A DNA stretch of 21,314 bases from an uncultured Odoribacter sp. (lineage in GTDB: Bacteria; Bacteroidota; Bacteroidia; Bacteroidales; Marinifilaceae), in NCBI GenBank assembly GCA_900548135.1, contig URJC01000007.1:1-21314 (forward strand), read 5' to 3'. Under the pieces are notes generated by a model that was not told the DNA's origin, did not search any database, and saw only the letters and a list, made by a program, of their open reading frames with translations. The translations under genes and the position numbers were made by a program. Shown piece after piece: positions 1 to 7,386 of the stretch (the stretch's first letter is position 1; every line of letters starts with the position of its first letter).

Positions 1-1719
1 TGCCATATCTACTTTTTCGATTTCCCATTCCATCCAGGCTCCCCGGTACCACCAAGTGTTACATTCTTTGAACCAGTCATCTCCGTCTACAACATTGTAT
101 GCCCGTAAGATGGCATCCAGGCAAACGCCGTGGGTACCGTGTGGGTCAGCCAGATCGCCTGCTGCATAGATCTGATGAGGTTTCACTTCCCGTAATAGTT
201 TTACGATGATATCTACATCAGCCTGCCCGAGCGGGTTTTTCTTAACAGTACCTGTTTCGTAAAATGGTAGGTTCAGGAAATGTACCCTTTCTTCCGGTAC
301 ACCTAAATAACGGTCAGCACCACGGGCTTCTGCACGACGTAGAGCTGCTTTATATTTTAATAAATCGCTTGATTCAGGTTCATCTGCTTTTTTAGATTCA
401 ATATCTTTTTTCACCTGTTCAAAAGCCTTTTCCATACTGGCCAGGTCTCCTCCTGATAATTTTGTAAAAGAGCAGGCAATATCCATTTGCTGGTAGAGGT
501 AATCATCCAATACCGCAATGCTTCCGGAAGTTTCATAGGCAACGTGTACTTCGTGACCTTGTTCTACTAAGCGGGCAAAGGTTCCTCCCATAGAGATGAC
601 ATCGTCATCCGGGTGCGGACTGAAAATTAAAACCCGTTTAGGGTAAGGGGTCGCTCTTTCCGGGCGTGTACTATCGTCAGCATTGGGTTTTCCTCCGGGC
701 CATCCTGTGATAGTATGTTGAAGGTCATTGAATACCTGAATGTTGACTTTATTAGCAGAACCGAATGTCTTAATCAGATCAGTCATGCCGTTGTCAATAT
801 AATCCTTATTTTCAATTTTCAGAATGGGTTTATTGACTTTCTGACATAACCAGATGACTGCTTTGCGGATTAATTTATCATTCCAGGTTACTTTGCTGAC
901 TAACCAGGGCAAATTGGCCCGTGTCAGTTCCTCTGCCGCACTTTCGTCAATGACAAACTGTACGTTGGGGTGTACTTGCAGGAAAGTTGCTGGTACGGAA
1001 TCAGAAATACTTCCTTCTACGGTATTTTTAATGATCGGAGCTTTGTTTTCTCCCCAGGCCATTAAAATTACTTTCCGGGCTTTCATGATAGTTCCTACTC
1101 CCATGGTGATCGCACGGGTTGGAACTTTATCCATACCGCCGAATTCTCCGGAAGCATCTTTCATAGTCAGCTCGTTCAGATATACCATCCGGGTTTTGGA
1201 AGTGATTGTAGATCCCGGTTCGTTAAAGCCGATGTGGCCGGTACGGCCAATGCCTAATATCTGAATATCAATACCTCCTGCTGCCTCAATTGCTTTTTCA
1301 TATTCTTTACAGAAGTTTTCTATTTCTTCACTTTTAAGAGTACCATCCGGAATATGAATGTTTTGGGGATCAATATCAATGTGATTGAATAAATGATAGT
1401 GCATAAAATAATGGTAACTATGCACTGACTCTTTAGGCATCGGTAGATATTCATCCAGGTTGAAGGTTATCACGTTTTTGAATGATAAGCCTTCTTCTTT
1501 GTGCATTCTGACTAATTCCTGATAAAGCTTAATGGGAGAAGAACCGGTAGCTAGTCCTAATACACATTTTTCACTTTTAGCAGTATTAGTACGGATAAGG
1601 TCCGCGATTTCACGGGCAACAGCTTTTACTGCTTCTGAAGGTTTGTCATAAATCTGGACAGGAACTTTTTCAAACCTGTCAGCACCTTCACCTTTTGCAA
1701 TGTAGTTTTTCGTGATCAT
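1..1719 (-). CDS. NagB-like deaminase fused to PIG-L/LmbE deacetylase (C-terminus cut by window edge)
   Basis: Reading from an ATG at 1719 the frame stays open for 573 codons to the left edge, so the C-terminus is missing. Related Bacteroides fusion proteins are about 660 residues, so roughly 90 residues lie outside. Residues about 20-275 are a glucosamine-6-phosphate deaminase fold, with LATGSSP (56-62), ITFNLDEY (84-91, D89 matching catalytic Asp72 of E. coli NagB) and GHIGFNEPG (161-169, matching His143 and Glu148). The residue matching Asp141 is Thr160. Residues about 360 onward are a PIG-L/LmbE N-deacetylase domain, with SPHPDDD (367-373) and DPHGTH (525-530) giving the usual zinc ligands. 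The expected role is amino-sugar deacetylation and deamination in the cytoplasm, but the substrate is inferred. An in-frame stop lies just upstream of the ATG, fixing the start. It is the last visible gene of the operon, 16 bases after the creatininase gene. Confidence 0.9.
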   Translation of the reverse strand, partial: MITKNYIAKGEGADRFEKVPVQIYDKPSEAVKAVAREIADLIRTNTAKSEKCVLGLATGSSPIKLYQELVRMHKEEGLSFKNVITFNLDEYLPMPKESVHSYHYFMHYHLFNHIDIDPQNIHIPDGTLKSEEIENFCKEYEKAIEAAGGIDIQILGIGRTGHIGFNEPGSTITSKTRMVYLNELTMKDASGEFGGMDKVPTRAITMGVGTIMKARKVILMAWGENKAPIIKNTVEGSISDSVPATFLQVHPNVQFVIDESAAEELTRANLPWLVSKVTWNDKLIRKAVIWLCQKVNKPILKIENKDYIDNGMTDLIKTFGSANKVNIQVFNDLQHTITGWPGGKPNADDSTRPERATPYPKRVLIFSPHPDDDVISMGGTFARLVEQGHEVHVAYETSGSIAVLDDYLYQQMDIACSFTKLSGGDLASMEKAFEQVKKDIESKKADEPESSDLLKYKAALRRAEARGADRYLGVPEERVHFLNLPFYETGTVKKNPLGQADVDIIVKLLREVKPHQIYAAGDLADPHGTHGVCLDAILRAYNVVDGDDWFKECNTWWYRGAWMEWEIEKVDMA

Positions 1720-1735
1720 ATCAACTGATTTTTGG

Positions 1736-2512
1736 TTACTTTAATTTATAATAAATATCTGTTGTGTGTGCCAGTTCTGTAAATAGAAGGCATAGTTTTT
1801 TTGTGACAGCCTGAACATATCGTTTCCCTTTTGCAGCGGTTGCTTTCCGGGGGTCACCGATTCCGGTGTCTGAGGTGACACGTGACCAATTTCGGGGTAC
1901 CCAGGCTATTTTTTCATTTAGTGCCGATAATGCAAAAGGATAGCTTTTACCTTCACCTGCCAGGTGCATAGCCACCCATTCCGGATGATAGTGCAACATG
2001 ACTGAAGTTTCCAACTCCCCTGCATGATCGTCTTTTTCTTCAAAATATCCGGTTGGTGGTATGATTGTAAACCACTCTGTGGTAGCAATGAAAAAATTGG
2101 GGTAATCAACTGCCAGGTCACGGATCATATTTTTAAAGTTATTTCCTCCATGTCCATTGATGATCACCAATTTATGTATTCCCTGATGTGCCAGGGAAGC
2201 AATAATGTCTGTGAGTATGGCTTTTTGGGTTTCATAGCGTGCATGGATACAAAATGCCAATTCCCGTTGTCCCGGATTTTGTGAACCCATGAAAACGGGT
2301 GGAAGCACCATACCGTGAACCTGGTAGTTTTCCAGAGCCTGCCGGGCTGCATCTATAGCGATCGCATGTGATAAAATACAATCTGTCAGATAGGGCAGAT
2401 GCTGGTTATGGGGTTCTGTTGCTCCCCAGGGCAGAATAGCTAAATCATAAGAGATATTTTTTACCTCTCCGTAACATGAGATAGCGAGATCGATATTTTT
2501 GTTTGTATCCAT
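1736..2512 (-). CDS. Creatininase-family metal-dependent amidohydrolase
   Basis: This 258-residue protein belongs to the creatininase family, which hydrolyses cyclic or linear amides with two metal ions. It shows LPWGATEPHNQHLPYLTD at 27-44, with E33, H35 and D44 matching the creatininase metal ligands Glu34, His36 and Asp45. It also shows the family signature NGHGGN at 117-122, with H119 matching His120, and an acidic DDHAGELE stretch at 159-166. Length is typical for the family. There is no signal peptide, so it should be cytoplasmic. It sits between the YhcH-type gene (9-base gap) and the NagB/LmbE gene (16-base gap), so it is probably cotranscribed with amino-sugar enzymes. True creatinine hydrolysis is unlikely in this context. 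An amide step on a modified sugar is an inference. Confidence 0.88.
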   Translation of the reverse strand: MDTNKNIDLAISCYGEVKNISYDLAILPWGATEPHNQHLPYLTDCILSHAIAIDAARQALENYQVHGMVLPPVFMGSQNPGQRELAFCIHARYETQKAILTDIIASLAHQGIHKLVIINGHGGNNFKNMIRDLAVDYPNFFIATTEWFTIIPPTGYFEEKDDHAGELETSVMLHYHPEWVAMHLAGEGKSYPFALSALNEKIAWVPRNWSRVTSDTGIGDPRKATAAKGKRYVQAVTKKLCLLFTELAHTTDIYYKLK

Positions 2513-2521
2513 AAACGAAAA

Positions 2522-2968
2522 TTAAACCCTGACTTTTGCTATTAATTTTCGGATTAGTCCTTCTCCGATAGCTGGTGCGTGGGGATCTTCCGGGTAGACA
2601 ATCACAAATTCTCCCGGTAATATGTCTGTATAAGTAGTCGGAGTATCTCCGTAAAGGGCACAATCTGCTGCTTTGTCATAAGCTTGGGTTTCTTGGGTTA
2701 AATCTTCCCGAGCTTTCCAGCCAATCGTTTCTTTGCCAGACAGGAGGATGTGAACGTCAATATAATCCTGATGGATTTCCAGAGGTTGTTCACTTTTCTT
2801 TTTACCTTCTAATAAAACATGATTGATAAATAGTTCATCTCCCTTCAGAATAATTTTTTGAGGAACCTGACTGAGTAGATCATGTTGTTTCACGTAGTCA
2901 AACAACCTTTTAAACAGGGGATGTAAAGGTTCGATTCTACTACTGTTTTCTAATTTTGAAATAATCAT
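2522..2968 (-). CDS. YhcH/YjgK/YiaL-family protein (DUF386, cupin-like)
   Basis: This 148-residue protein matches the YhcH/YjgK/YiaL family by length and by two conserved blocks. The first is EIHQDYIDVHILLSG (64-78), holding E64, H66, D68 and H73. The second is YPEDPHAPAIGEG (125-137), holding H130. These residues form a metal site inside a beta-barrel in characterised members. E. coli YhcH lies in the sialic-acid nan operon, and related proteins lie with sugar-acid genes or as the small subunit EbgC of evolved beta-galactosidase. The role is usually sugar processing such as anomerisation or handling of modified sialic acids; the exact reaction here is unknown. It lies 16 bases after the transporter and 9 before the creatininase gene, so it belongs to the same operon. 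Confidence 0.88.
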   Translation of the reverse strand: MIISKLENSSRIEPLHPLFKRLFDYVKQHDLLSQVPQKIILKGDELFINHVLLEGKKKSEQPLEIHQDYIDVHILLSGKETIGWKAREDLTQETQAYDKAADCALYGDTPTTYTDILPGEFVIVYPEDPHAPAIGEGLIRKLIAKVRV

Positions 2969-2984
2969 TGTACTTATATTTAAA

Positions 2985-4223
2985 TTATTCCATATTATTT
3001 GTTTGGGGACGTAAGAAATACAATTGCAAAGCGACAGCGGCTAAGACAACAGCACTCAACCAGGCAAATCCGAGACCCAGGCTTCCTCTTTCCGTCCATT
3101 TACCTAATATACTGGTTACGGCAGCACCTGCAAATACGCCTGTCATATTCATAAGCCCATAAGCCGTAGCCCGTTGTTTAGCTGAAACAAATTGACATAA
3201 AATCGGCATATTGTTTGCATCAAAAATTCCGTATCCAATACCAAAGAGTAAACCTGCGCTTACTACTCCTGCGACGCTGTGGCCAAAGCCCAGTAACATA
3301 AGGGCCGGGATTGTCATACTAAGTCCAATGGCACCGGTATACACCCGTCCCCGGATATTTTTTTGTACCCATTTATCCGAGAGAATACCTCCTGCAATGA
3401 CTCCGATAAATGAGGAAACGGCTATTGTGATCGTAGATAAAGGACCAGCTTGCGCCATGTCCATATTCAGGTTTTCAGAAAAAAGAGTTGGTAACCAATT
3501 CTTAGTAGCCCAGCCTGGCAAACTGGGTGCAGCGAAATAGAATAGAATGACCCAGAAAGCGATGTTACTGAATAGCAAAGCCAAACTCTTAAATATAGGA
3601 TTCCGTTCTTTGGAGGTTTTATTTTTATTTATCTGTTTTATTGCAATGTGTTCTTTATTTTCGTGTAGGAAAAAAATCAGAATAGCAGCATAAATGATTC
3701 CAATGATTCCGAACCAGTGGAAGGTTGTGGGCCAGGTATAGGTGGCGGCGACTGTAGCTCCGAAGCCGCCTATGGCTTGTCCGGTATAAAGACCGGTCAT
3801 GTGAATACCTATTGCCAGTGAACGGGATTTATCCTGATGCCAGTCGGCAATCAGGGAGAGACCTGCGGGAATATATAATGCTTCACTGATACCCATGATG
3901 GCACGTAACCAGTAGATCTGGTTAAAAGTAGTGGCATAGCCCATACCAAAGGTGACAGACGACCAGACAAACAAACTACCTACAATGAGCCATTTCCGGT
4001 TAATCCGGTCGGCAATTAAACCCGCTACCGGACTCATAAAACCATAAATCCAGAGGAAAATAGCCATTAAACGGCCAAAATTGGTGGCGGATTGAAGTTC
4101 GCGGATGTCTATTTGCATAGCATCTTTCATGGTCGACAACATTTGTCTGTCCATATAGTTCAATAACGCAACTCCCCATAATAGTCCGACTACGATCCAA
4201 GGATATACTTTCTTTGCATTCAT
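2985..4223 (-). CDS. MFS transporter, ACS (anion:cation symporter) type, possibly for sialic acid or a sugar acid
   Basis: This 412-residue inner-membrane protein has about 12 hydrophobic segments and the ACS-family start LLNYMDRQMLS (20-30). It has an RINRKWL-type loop after helix 2 (about residues 73-79) and a long central loop rich in Lys/Asn near residues 195-210 between the two six-helix halves. The pattern closely resembles NanT-type sialic-acid/hexuronate permeases of Bacteroidetes, which use a proton or cation gradient. The YhcH partner also favours a sialic-acid-like substrate, but no NanA lyase or NanE epimerase is visible here, so I assign no gene name. It is the first gene of the operon, with a 165-base leader holding a -7 box and inverted repeats. 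Confidence 0.9.
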   Translation of the reverse strand: MNAKKVYPWIVVGLLWGVALLNYMDRQMLSTMKDAMQIDIRELQSATNFGRLMAIFLWIYGFMSPVAGLIADRINRKWLIVGSLFVWSSVTFGMGYATTFNQIYWLRAIMGISEALYIPAGLSLIADWHQDKSRSLAIGIHMTGLYTGQAIGGFGATVAATYTWPTTFHWFGIIGIIYAAILIFFLHENKEHIAIKQINKNKTSKERNPIFKSLALLFSNIAFWVILFYFAAPSLPGWATKNWLPTLFSENLNMDMAQAGPLSTITIAVSSFIGVIAGGILSDKWVQKNIRGRVYTGAIGLSMTIPALMLLGFGHSVAGVVSAGLLFGIGYGIFDANNMPILCQFVSAKQRATAYGLMNMTGVFAGAAVTSILGKWTERGSLGLGFAWLSAVVLAAVALQLYFLRPQTNNME

Positions 4224-4240
4224 GATTTTCTTTGATTAAA

Positions 4241-4334
4241 ATTTGTAATCTATTTTTTGAAAACGTTTTAATAACGATTTAATCTGAATCCATAGTCTGC
4301 TACATTTTATTCAGATACAGGATAGATTACAAAT
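4241..4334. repeat. 13-bp perfect inverted repeat in the transporter leader, with inner repeats
   Basis: ATTTGTAATCTAT at 4241-4253 is the exact reverse complement of ATAGATTACAAAT at 4322-4334. The 68 bases between hold a second inverted repeat (ATCTGAAT 4282-4289 and ATTCAGAT 4309-4316) and a 10-bp palindrome AAAACGTTTT (4260-4269). The right arm overlaps the transporter's -7 box and the left arm lies just before the ATG. This could be a pair of operator half-sites for the nearby ROK regulator bridging by looping, or a long RNA stem; neither is shown. Confidence 0.6.
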
Positions 4335-4337
4335 ATA
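4330..4337 (-). promoter_or_regulatory. Bacteroidetes -7 promoter element for the transporter operon
   Basis: On the minus strand this reads TATATTTG, matching the Bacteroidetes -7 consensus TAnnTTTG. No clear TTTG is seen at the -33 distance. Transcription would start near 4323-4326, giving a leader of about 100 bases before the ATG at 4223. Confidence 0.5.
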
Positions 4338-4388
4338 ACAATTTTTATTATTTCATTTCATATTTATAAATATTTTTATAAACTATTG

Positions 4389-5621
4389 TTAATATAAGGA
4401 GAAACTGGTTTCTGAATCATAATATAAATGTTCCATCACTAAACTAAGCGTTCCTAATATGCAGGATTGATCAGTTAAGTTGCTGGTCTTGATTTCGCAT
4501 TGATTTTTCAACCGGGTGATGGTATATTTGTCGATAGCTTTTCTAACGGATGAAATAATGATGTCATGCGCTCCGGTAATTTCTCCTCCGATGACGATTA
4601 ATTCAGGATTGAAAAGATGGATAAGGCTTGCCAGTGCTTCTCCGATTTTTTCTCCTGCTTTTTGAAGAAGTTCTATGGCAAAAATGTCATCCTGATTGGC
4701 TGCGTGTACAACATCTGCCAAAGCAATTTTTCTTTCTGTAATATTAGCCAGGGCAGTTGCTTTTCCTTCCGTGATGGCTGTTTGGGCTGCTTTGACGATA
4801 GCTCTGCCGGAAGCGATGGTTTCCAGACACCCGGCTTTGCCGCAATAACAGAGGGTTTCGGGACCGGAGATCCGGATGTGTCCGAATTCACCTGCCATAC
4901 CTTTAAATCCGGTGTAAGGCCGCGAATTGAGGATCATACCTAAACCTATACATTCGTTCACATTGATGCAAAGTGCGTGGGAAGCTCCCTGAGCTGCCCC
5001 GAAAGTATGTTCAGCCATAGCCATGATGGTGGAATCATTATCGATGAAGACAGGAATGTTTAATATATCTTCCAGTACTTTCCGGATATTTGTGTTTTCA
5101 AAGGTCAGGTAAGTAAATGAATTTCCTTCACTGTCTAATAATCCAGGTAATGAAAAACCGGCCACCTTGATTTTAGAGCGAGGAATTTTCAGGTCTATCA
5201 GACTTTTTTCTATTTTCTTTTTTAAATCTTTAAGGATAATATCATTGTTTTGTTCAATCTCCAATATGGAAGGAAACACTTGAATATTACCAATAACCTC
5301 TTTCCGTAAATTAAAAATTGCGATTTTGACGAGTTCCCGGCCCATATCAACTCCCATAATATAGGCGGCATCAGGATTTAATGAGAAGATATGGGGACGC
5401 TTTCCTCCGATGGAAGCTCCTTGACCCCGGTCTACCACCCAGCCTTCTTCAATCAATTCATCAATGATTCTACTGATTGTAGGAGTTGTCATTTTGGTCA
5501 AACGACAAATTTCAGGTTTTGATAATTCTCCCATTTGATATAGGTCACCAATGATATTTTTTTTCTGTTGGTAACGTTTTTCTTTTAATCCTGGTAATGA
5601 AGTTTTATTCTCCGTTTGCAT
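4389..5621 (-). CDS. ROK-family transcriptional regulator (NagC/Mlc type)
   Basis: This is a winged helix-turn-helix repressor fused to a ROK sugar-kinase-like domain. Counting from the upstream ATG at 5639, the DNA-binding region is about residues 24-85 (LSKPEICRLTKMTTPTISRIIDEL region, then an RGQGASIGGKRP wing). The ROK domain follows, with GEFGHI (250-255) and CYCGKAGC (264-271), so H254, C264, C266 and C271 form the usual zinc site. The ATP-binding segment GVDMGRELVKIAI is degenerate, as expected for a sensor rather than a kinase. I chose the ATG at 5621 (410 residues) because a perfect -7 box ends only two bases before the alternative ATG at 5639, so that codon would lie at or before the transcription start. 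It precedes the amino-sugar operon on the same strand and probably represses it until a sugar ligand binds. Confidence 0.9.
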   Translation of the reverse strand: MQTENKTSLPGLKEKRYQQKKNIIGDLYQMGELSKPEICRLTKMTTPTISRIIDELIEEGWVVDRGQGASIGGKRPHIFSLNPDAAYIMGVDMGRELVKIAIFNLRKEVIGNIQVFPSILEIEQNNDIILKDLKKKIEKSLIDLKIPRSKIKVAGFSLPGLLDSEGNSFTYLTFENTNIRKVLEDILNIPVFIDNDSTIMAMAEHTFGAAQGASHALCINVNECIGLGMILNSRPYTGFKGMAGEFGHIRISGPETLCYCGKAGCLETIASGRAIVKAAQTAITEGKATALANITERKIALADVVHAANQDDIFAIELLQKAGEKIGEALASLIHLFNPELIVIGGEITGAHDIIISSVRKAIDKYTITRLKNQCEIKTSNLTDQSCILGTLSLVMEHLYYDSETSFSLY

Positions 5622-5641
5622 ACAACCACTTTTTGTCATTA

Positions 5642-5649
5642 CAAAGGTA
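5642..5649 (-). promoter_or_regulatory. -7 promoter element of the ROK regulator
   Basis: The minus strand reads TACCTTTG, an exact TAnnTTTG match. The start site would be near 5635-5638, giving a leader of about 15 bases to the ATG at 5621. The four bases after the box (TAAT) are the same as those after the transporter's -7 box, which may reflect a shared operator. No good -33 element is visible. Confidence 0.55.
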
Positions 5650-5898
5650 GAAAAACTTTATAAAATAATTTCGGAAGTGCGTTTTTTTATTTAAAATGTG
5701 ACAAAATATTTCGAAGGATCTTGTTCGGAAGAAAGTTAGGTAAGTTGAGAGTGGATCGGTAAGTAAGAGGAAGGTTTTTAAGGTATTGGTAAAGTGTGAA
5801 AGAAAAATGTCGGGAACGTTTTCAGTATCTGTAAATTGCACAGAACTTGATTTCGTGTTTGAAATTTAACAATAATCCCTGTTTTTATGATTTTGTAT

Positions 5899-5906
5899 TA
5901 CTTTTG
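5899..5906 (+). promoter_or_regulatory. -7 promoter element for glutamate dehydrogenase
   Basis: TACTTTTG matches the Bacteroidetes TAnnTTTG box. Transcription would start near 5911, giving a leader of about 90 bases that contains the hairpin at 5956-5980. No convincing -33 TTTG was found. Confidence 0.45.
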
Positions 5907-5955
5907 TTTTCAAAATACCTGAACACACTACTAACAAATCATTATAAACGACAAA

Positions 5956-5980
5956 GAGGAAGGCTGGACGGCCTTCCCTC
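5956..5980 (+). promoter_or_regulatory. Leader hairpin upstream of glutamate dehydrogenase
   Basis: GGAAGGC (5958-5964) pairs with GCCTTCC (5971-5977). A U-G pair at 5965/5970 closes a four-base GGAC loop, and two further pairs form past a bulged C at 5978. It is followed by TTATTCTTTA, so it resembles a weak terminator or an mRNA-stabilising stem. It lies 22 bases before the ATG, close enough to affect translation. Confidence 0.55.
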
Positions 5981-6002
5981 TTATTCTTTAAAAATTATAC
6001 TT

Positions 6003-7337
6003 ATGAAAGCAAGAGAAGTTTTAGCCGATTTAAAACGGCGTTTTCCCAATGAGCCTGAATACCACCAGGCAGTAGAGGAGGTACTTAACACGATAGAAGA
6101 AGTATATAGCCAAAATATCGAATTTGAAAAGAGTAATTTGATTGAGCGGCTTTGTATTCCGGATCGTATTTTTTCTTTTCGGGTGACCTGGACGGATGAT
6201 CAGGGGAATGTACATACAAATATGGGTTACCGGATTCAGCATAATAATGCCATTGGGCCTTATAAAGGTGGAATCCGTTTCCATTCGTCAGTTAATTTGT
6301 CTATTTTGAAATTCTTAGCTTTTGAACAGACCTTTAAAAACTCGTTGACTACTTTACCTATGGGAGGTGCCAAAGGTGGTTCTGATTTTAATCCCAAAGG
6401 GCGTTCTAATGCAGAAATTATGCGGTTTTGTCAGGCTTATATCCTGGAATTATGGAGGAATATCGGACCGGGTACGGATATACCTGCCGGGGATATCGGA
6501 GTTGGAGGACGGGAAGTAAATTATATGTATGGGATGTATAAAAAACTTGCCCGGGAAAATAGCGGAACCTTTACAGGTAAAGGATTGGAGTCTGGGGGAT
6601 CTTTGATTCGTCCGGAAGCAACAGGATATGGAAATGTATATTTTCTATTGGAAATGCTGAAAACCAGGAATATAGAATTGAAAGGGAAAACGGTGGCTGT
6701 TTCCGGTTCGGGTAATGTGGCTTTGTATACGGTCCAGAAATTGATTGAGCAAGGGGCAAAAGTAGTAACAATGTCTGATAGTAGCGGATACGTTTATGAT
6801 CCAGAGGGGATAGATGCCGATAAATTGGAATATATCATGGGGTTGAAACTTTTTTACCGGGGACGTATCAAGGAATATGCCGATAAATATGGTTGTAAAT
6901 ATGTTGCCGGGGCACATCCTTGGAATGAAAGATGTGATATTGCTATGCCTAGCGCAACGCAGAATGAGCTGAGCGGAGAAGATGCGCGTGCCTTGGTAGC
7001 GAATGGGTGTATTGCGGTTTCCGAGGGGGCTAATATGCCATCTACACCTGAAGCTGTGCGTATTTTTCTGGATCATAAATTGTTGTATGCACCTGGAAAA
7101 GCTGCTAATGCAGGCGGAGTAGCCACTTCTGGCTTAGAGATGTGTCAAAATGCACAAAAGATAAGCTGGACACGTGAAGAGGTGGATGCTAAATTAAAAG
7201 AAATTATGAAGTCTATTCATGCTCAGTGTATCAAATACGGAACTCAGTCGGATGGTTATGTTAATTATGTGAAAGGAGCCAATGTGGCGGGTTTTATTAA
7301 GGTTGCACAAGCAATGACGGATCAGGGAATTTTATAA
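6003..7337 (+). CDS. gdhA: Glutamate dehydrogenase, hexameric, probably NADP(H)-preferring
   Basis: This 444-residue enzyme interconverts glutamate with 2-oxoglutarate and ammonium in the cytoplasm. It is the normal length for the hexameric class. The substrate-binding and catalytic blocks are clear: YKGGIRFH, then LPMGGAKGGSDFNPKG with the catalytic-site lysine, then GPGTDIPAGDIGVGGRE. The dinucleotide-binding loop is SGSGNVA, and the second strand ends in TMSDSSG, as in E. coli GdhA, which favours NADP(H). NAGGVATSG near the C-terminus is also conserved. I place the start at ATG 6003 because homologues begin at this point and the frame upstream lies between the promoter and the leader hairpin. 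It is monocistronic, with a promoter and leader hairpin before it and a strong terminator after it. Confidence 0.96.
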   Translation: MKAREVLADLKRRFPNEPEYHQAVEEVLNTIEEVYSQNIEFEKSNLIERLCIPDRIFSFRVTWTDDQGNVHTNMGYRIQHNNAIGPYKGGIRFHSSVNLSILKFLAFEQTFKNSLTTLPMGGAKGGSDFNPKGRSNAEIMRFCQAYILELWRNIGPGTDIPAGDIGVGGREVNYMYGMYKKLARENSGTFTGKGLESGGSLIRPEATGYGNVYFLLEMLKTRNIELKGKTVAVSGSGNVALYTVQKLIEQGAKVVTMSDSSGYVYDPEGIDADKLEYIMGLKLFYRGRIKEYADKYGCKYVAGAHPWNERCDIAMPSATQNELSGEDARALVANGCIAVSEGANMPSTPEAVRIFLDHKLLYAPGKAANAGGVATSGLEMCQNAQKISWTREEVDAKLKEIMKSIHAQCIKYGTQSDGYVNYVKGANVAGFIKVAQAMTDQGIL

Positions 7338-7347
7338 TATATGACTG

Positions 7348-7386
7348 AAAAGAAATGCCTGGAAGTAATTCTTAGGCATTTCTTTT
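7348..7386. terminator. Bidirectional terminator between gdhA and rlmN
   Basis: AAAAGAAATGCCT (7348-7360) and AGGCATTTCTTTT (7374-7386) are exact reverse complements with a 13-base loop. The plus-strand arm ends in TTTTT and the minus-strand arm ends in a matching U run. The stem covers the rlmN stop codon at 7372-7374. Confidence 0.85.

Larger units (their letters stand above)
5650..6002. other. Divergent intergenic region between the ROK regulator and glutamate dehydrogenase
   Basis: This stretch of about 350 bases has no convincing gene. Open frames on both strands start only at poor TTG codons or lack any family resemblance. It holds the plus-strand promoter and leader hairpin of the dehydrogenase (listed separately), and its left end abuts the regulator's -7 box. 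I saw nothing else in 5650-5895. Confidence 0.6.

Noticed and set aside
854..1264. 136-codon plus-strand frame opposite the NagB domain
   Set aside because: It is an antisense shadow of the deaminase coding frame.
5605..5841. 78-codon minus-strand frame overlapping the start of the ROK gene
   Set aside because: It has no recognisable domain, runs through the ROK promoter, and has a composition typical of AT-rich noncoding DNA.
5847..6002. N-terminal extension of glutamate dehydrogenase by 52 residues
   Set aside because: It would begin at TTG upstream of the -7 box and include the leader hairpin; homologues begin at the ATG at 6003.
6645..7076. 143-codon minus-strand frame inside gdhA
   Set aside because: It is antisense to a highly conserved gene and has no family resemblance.
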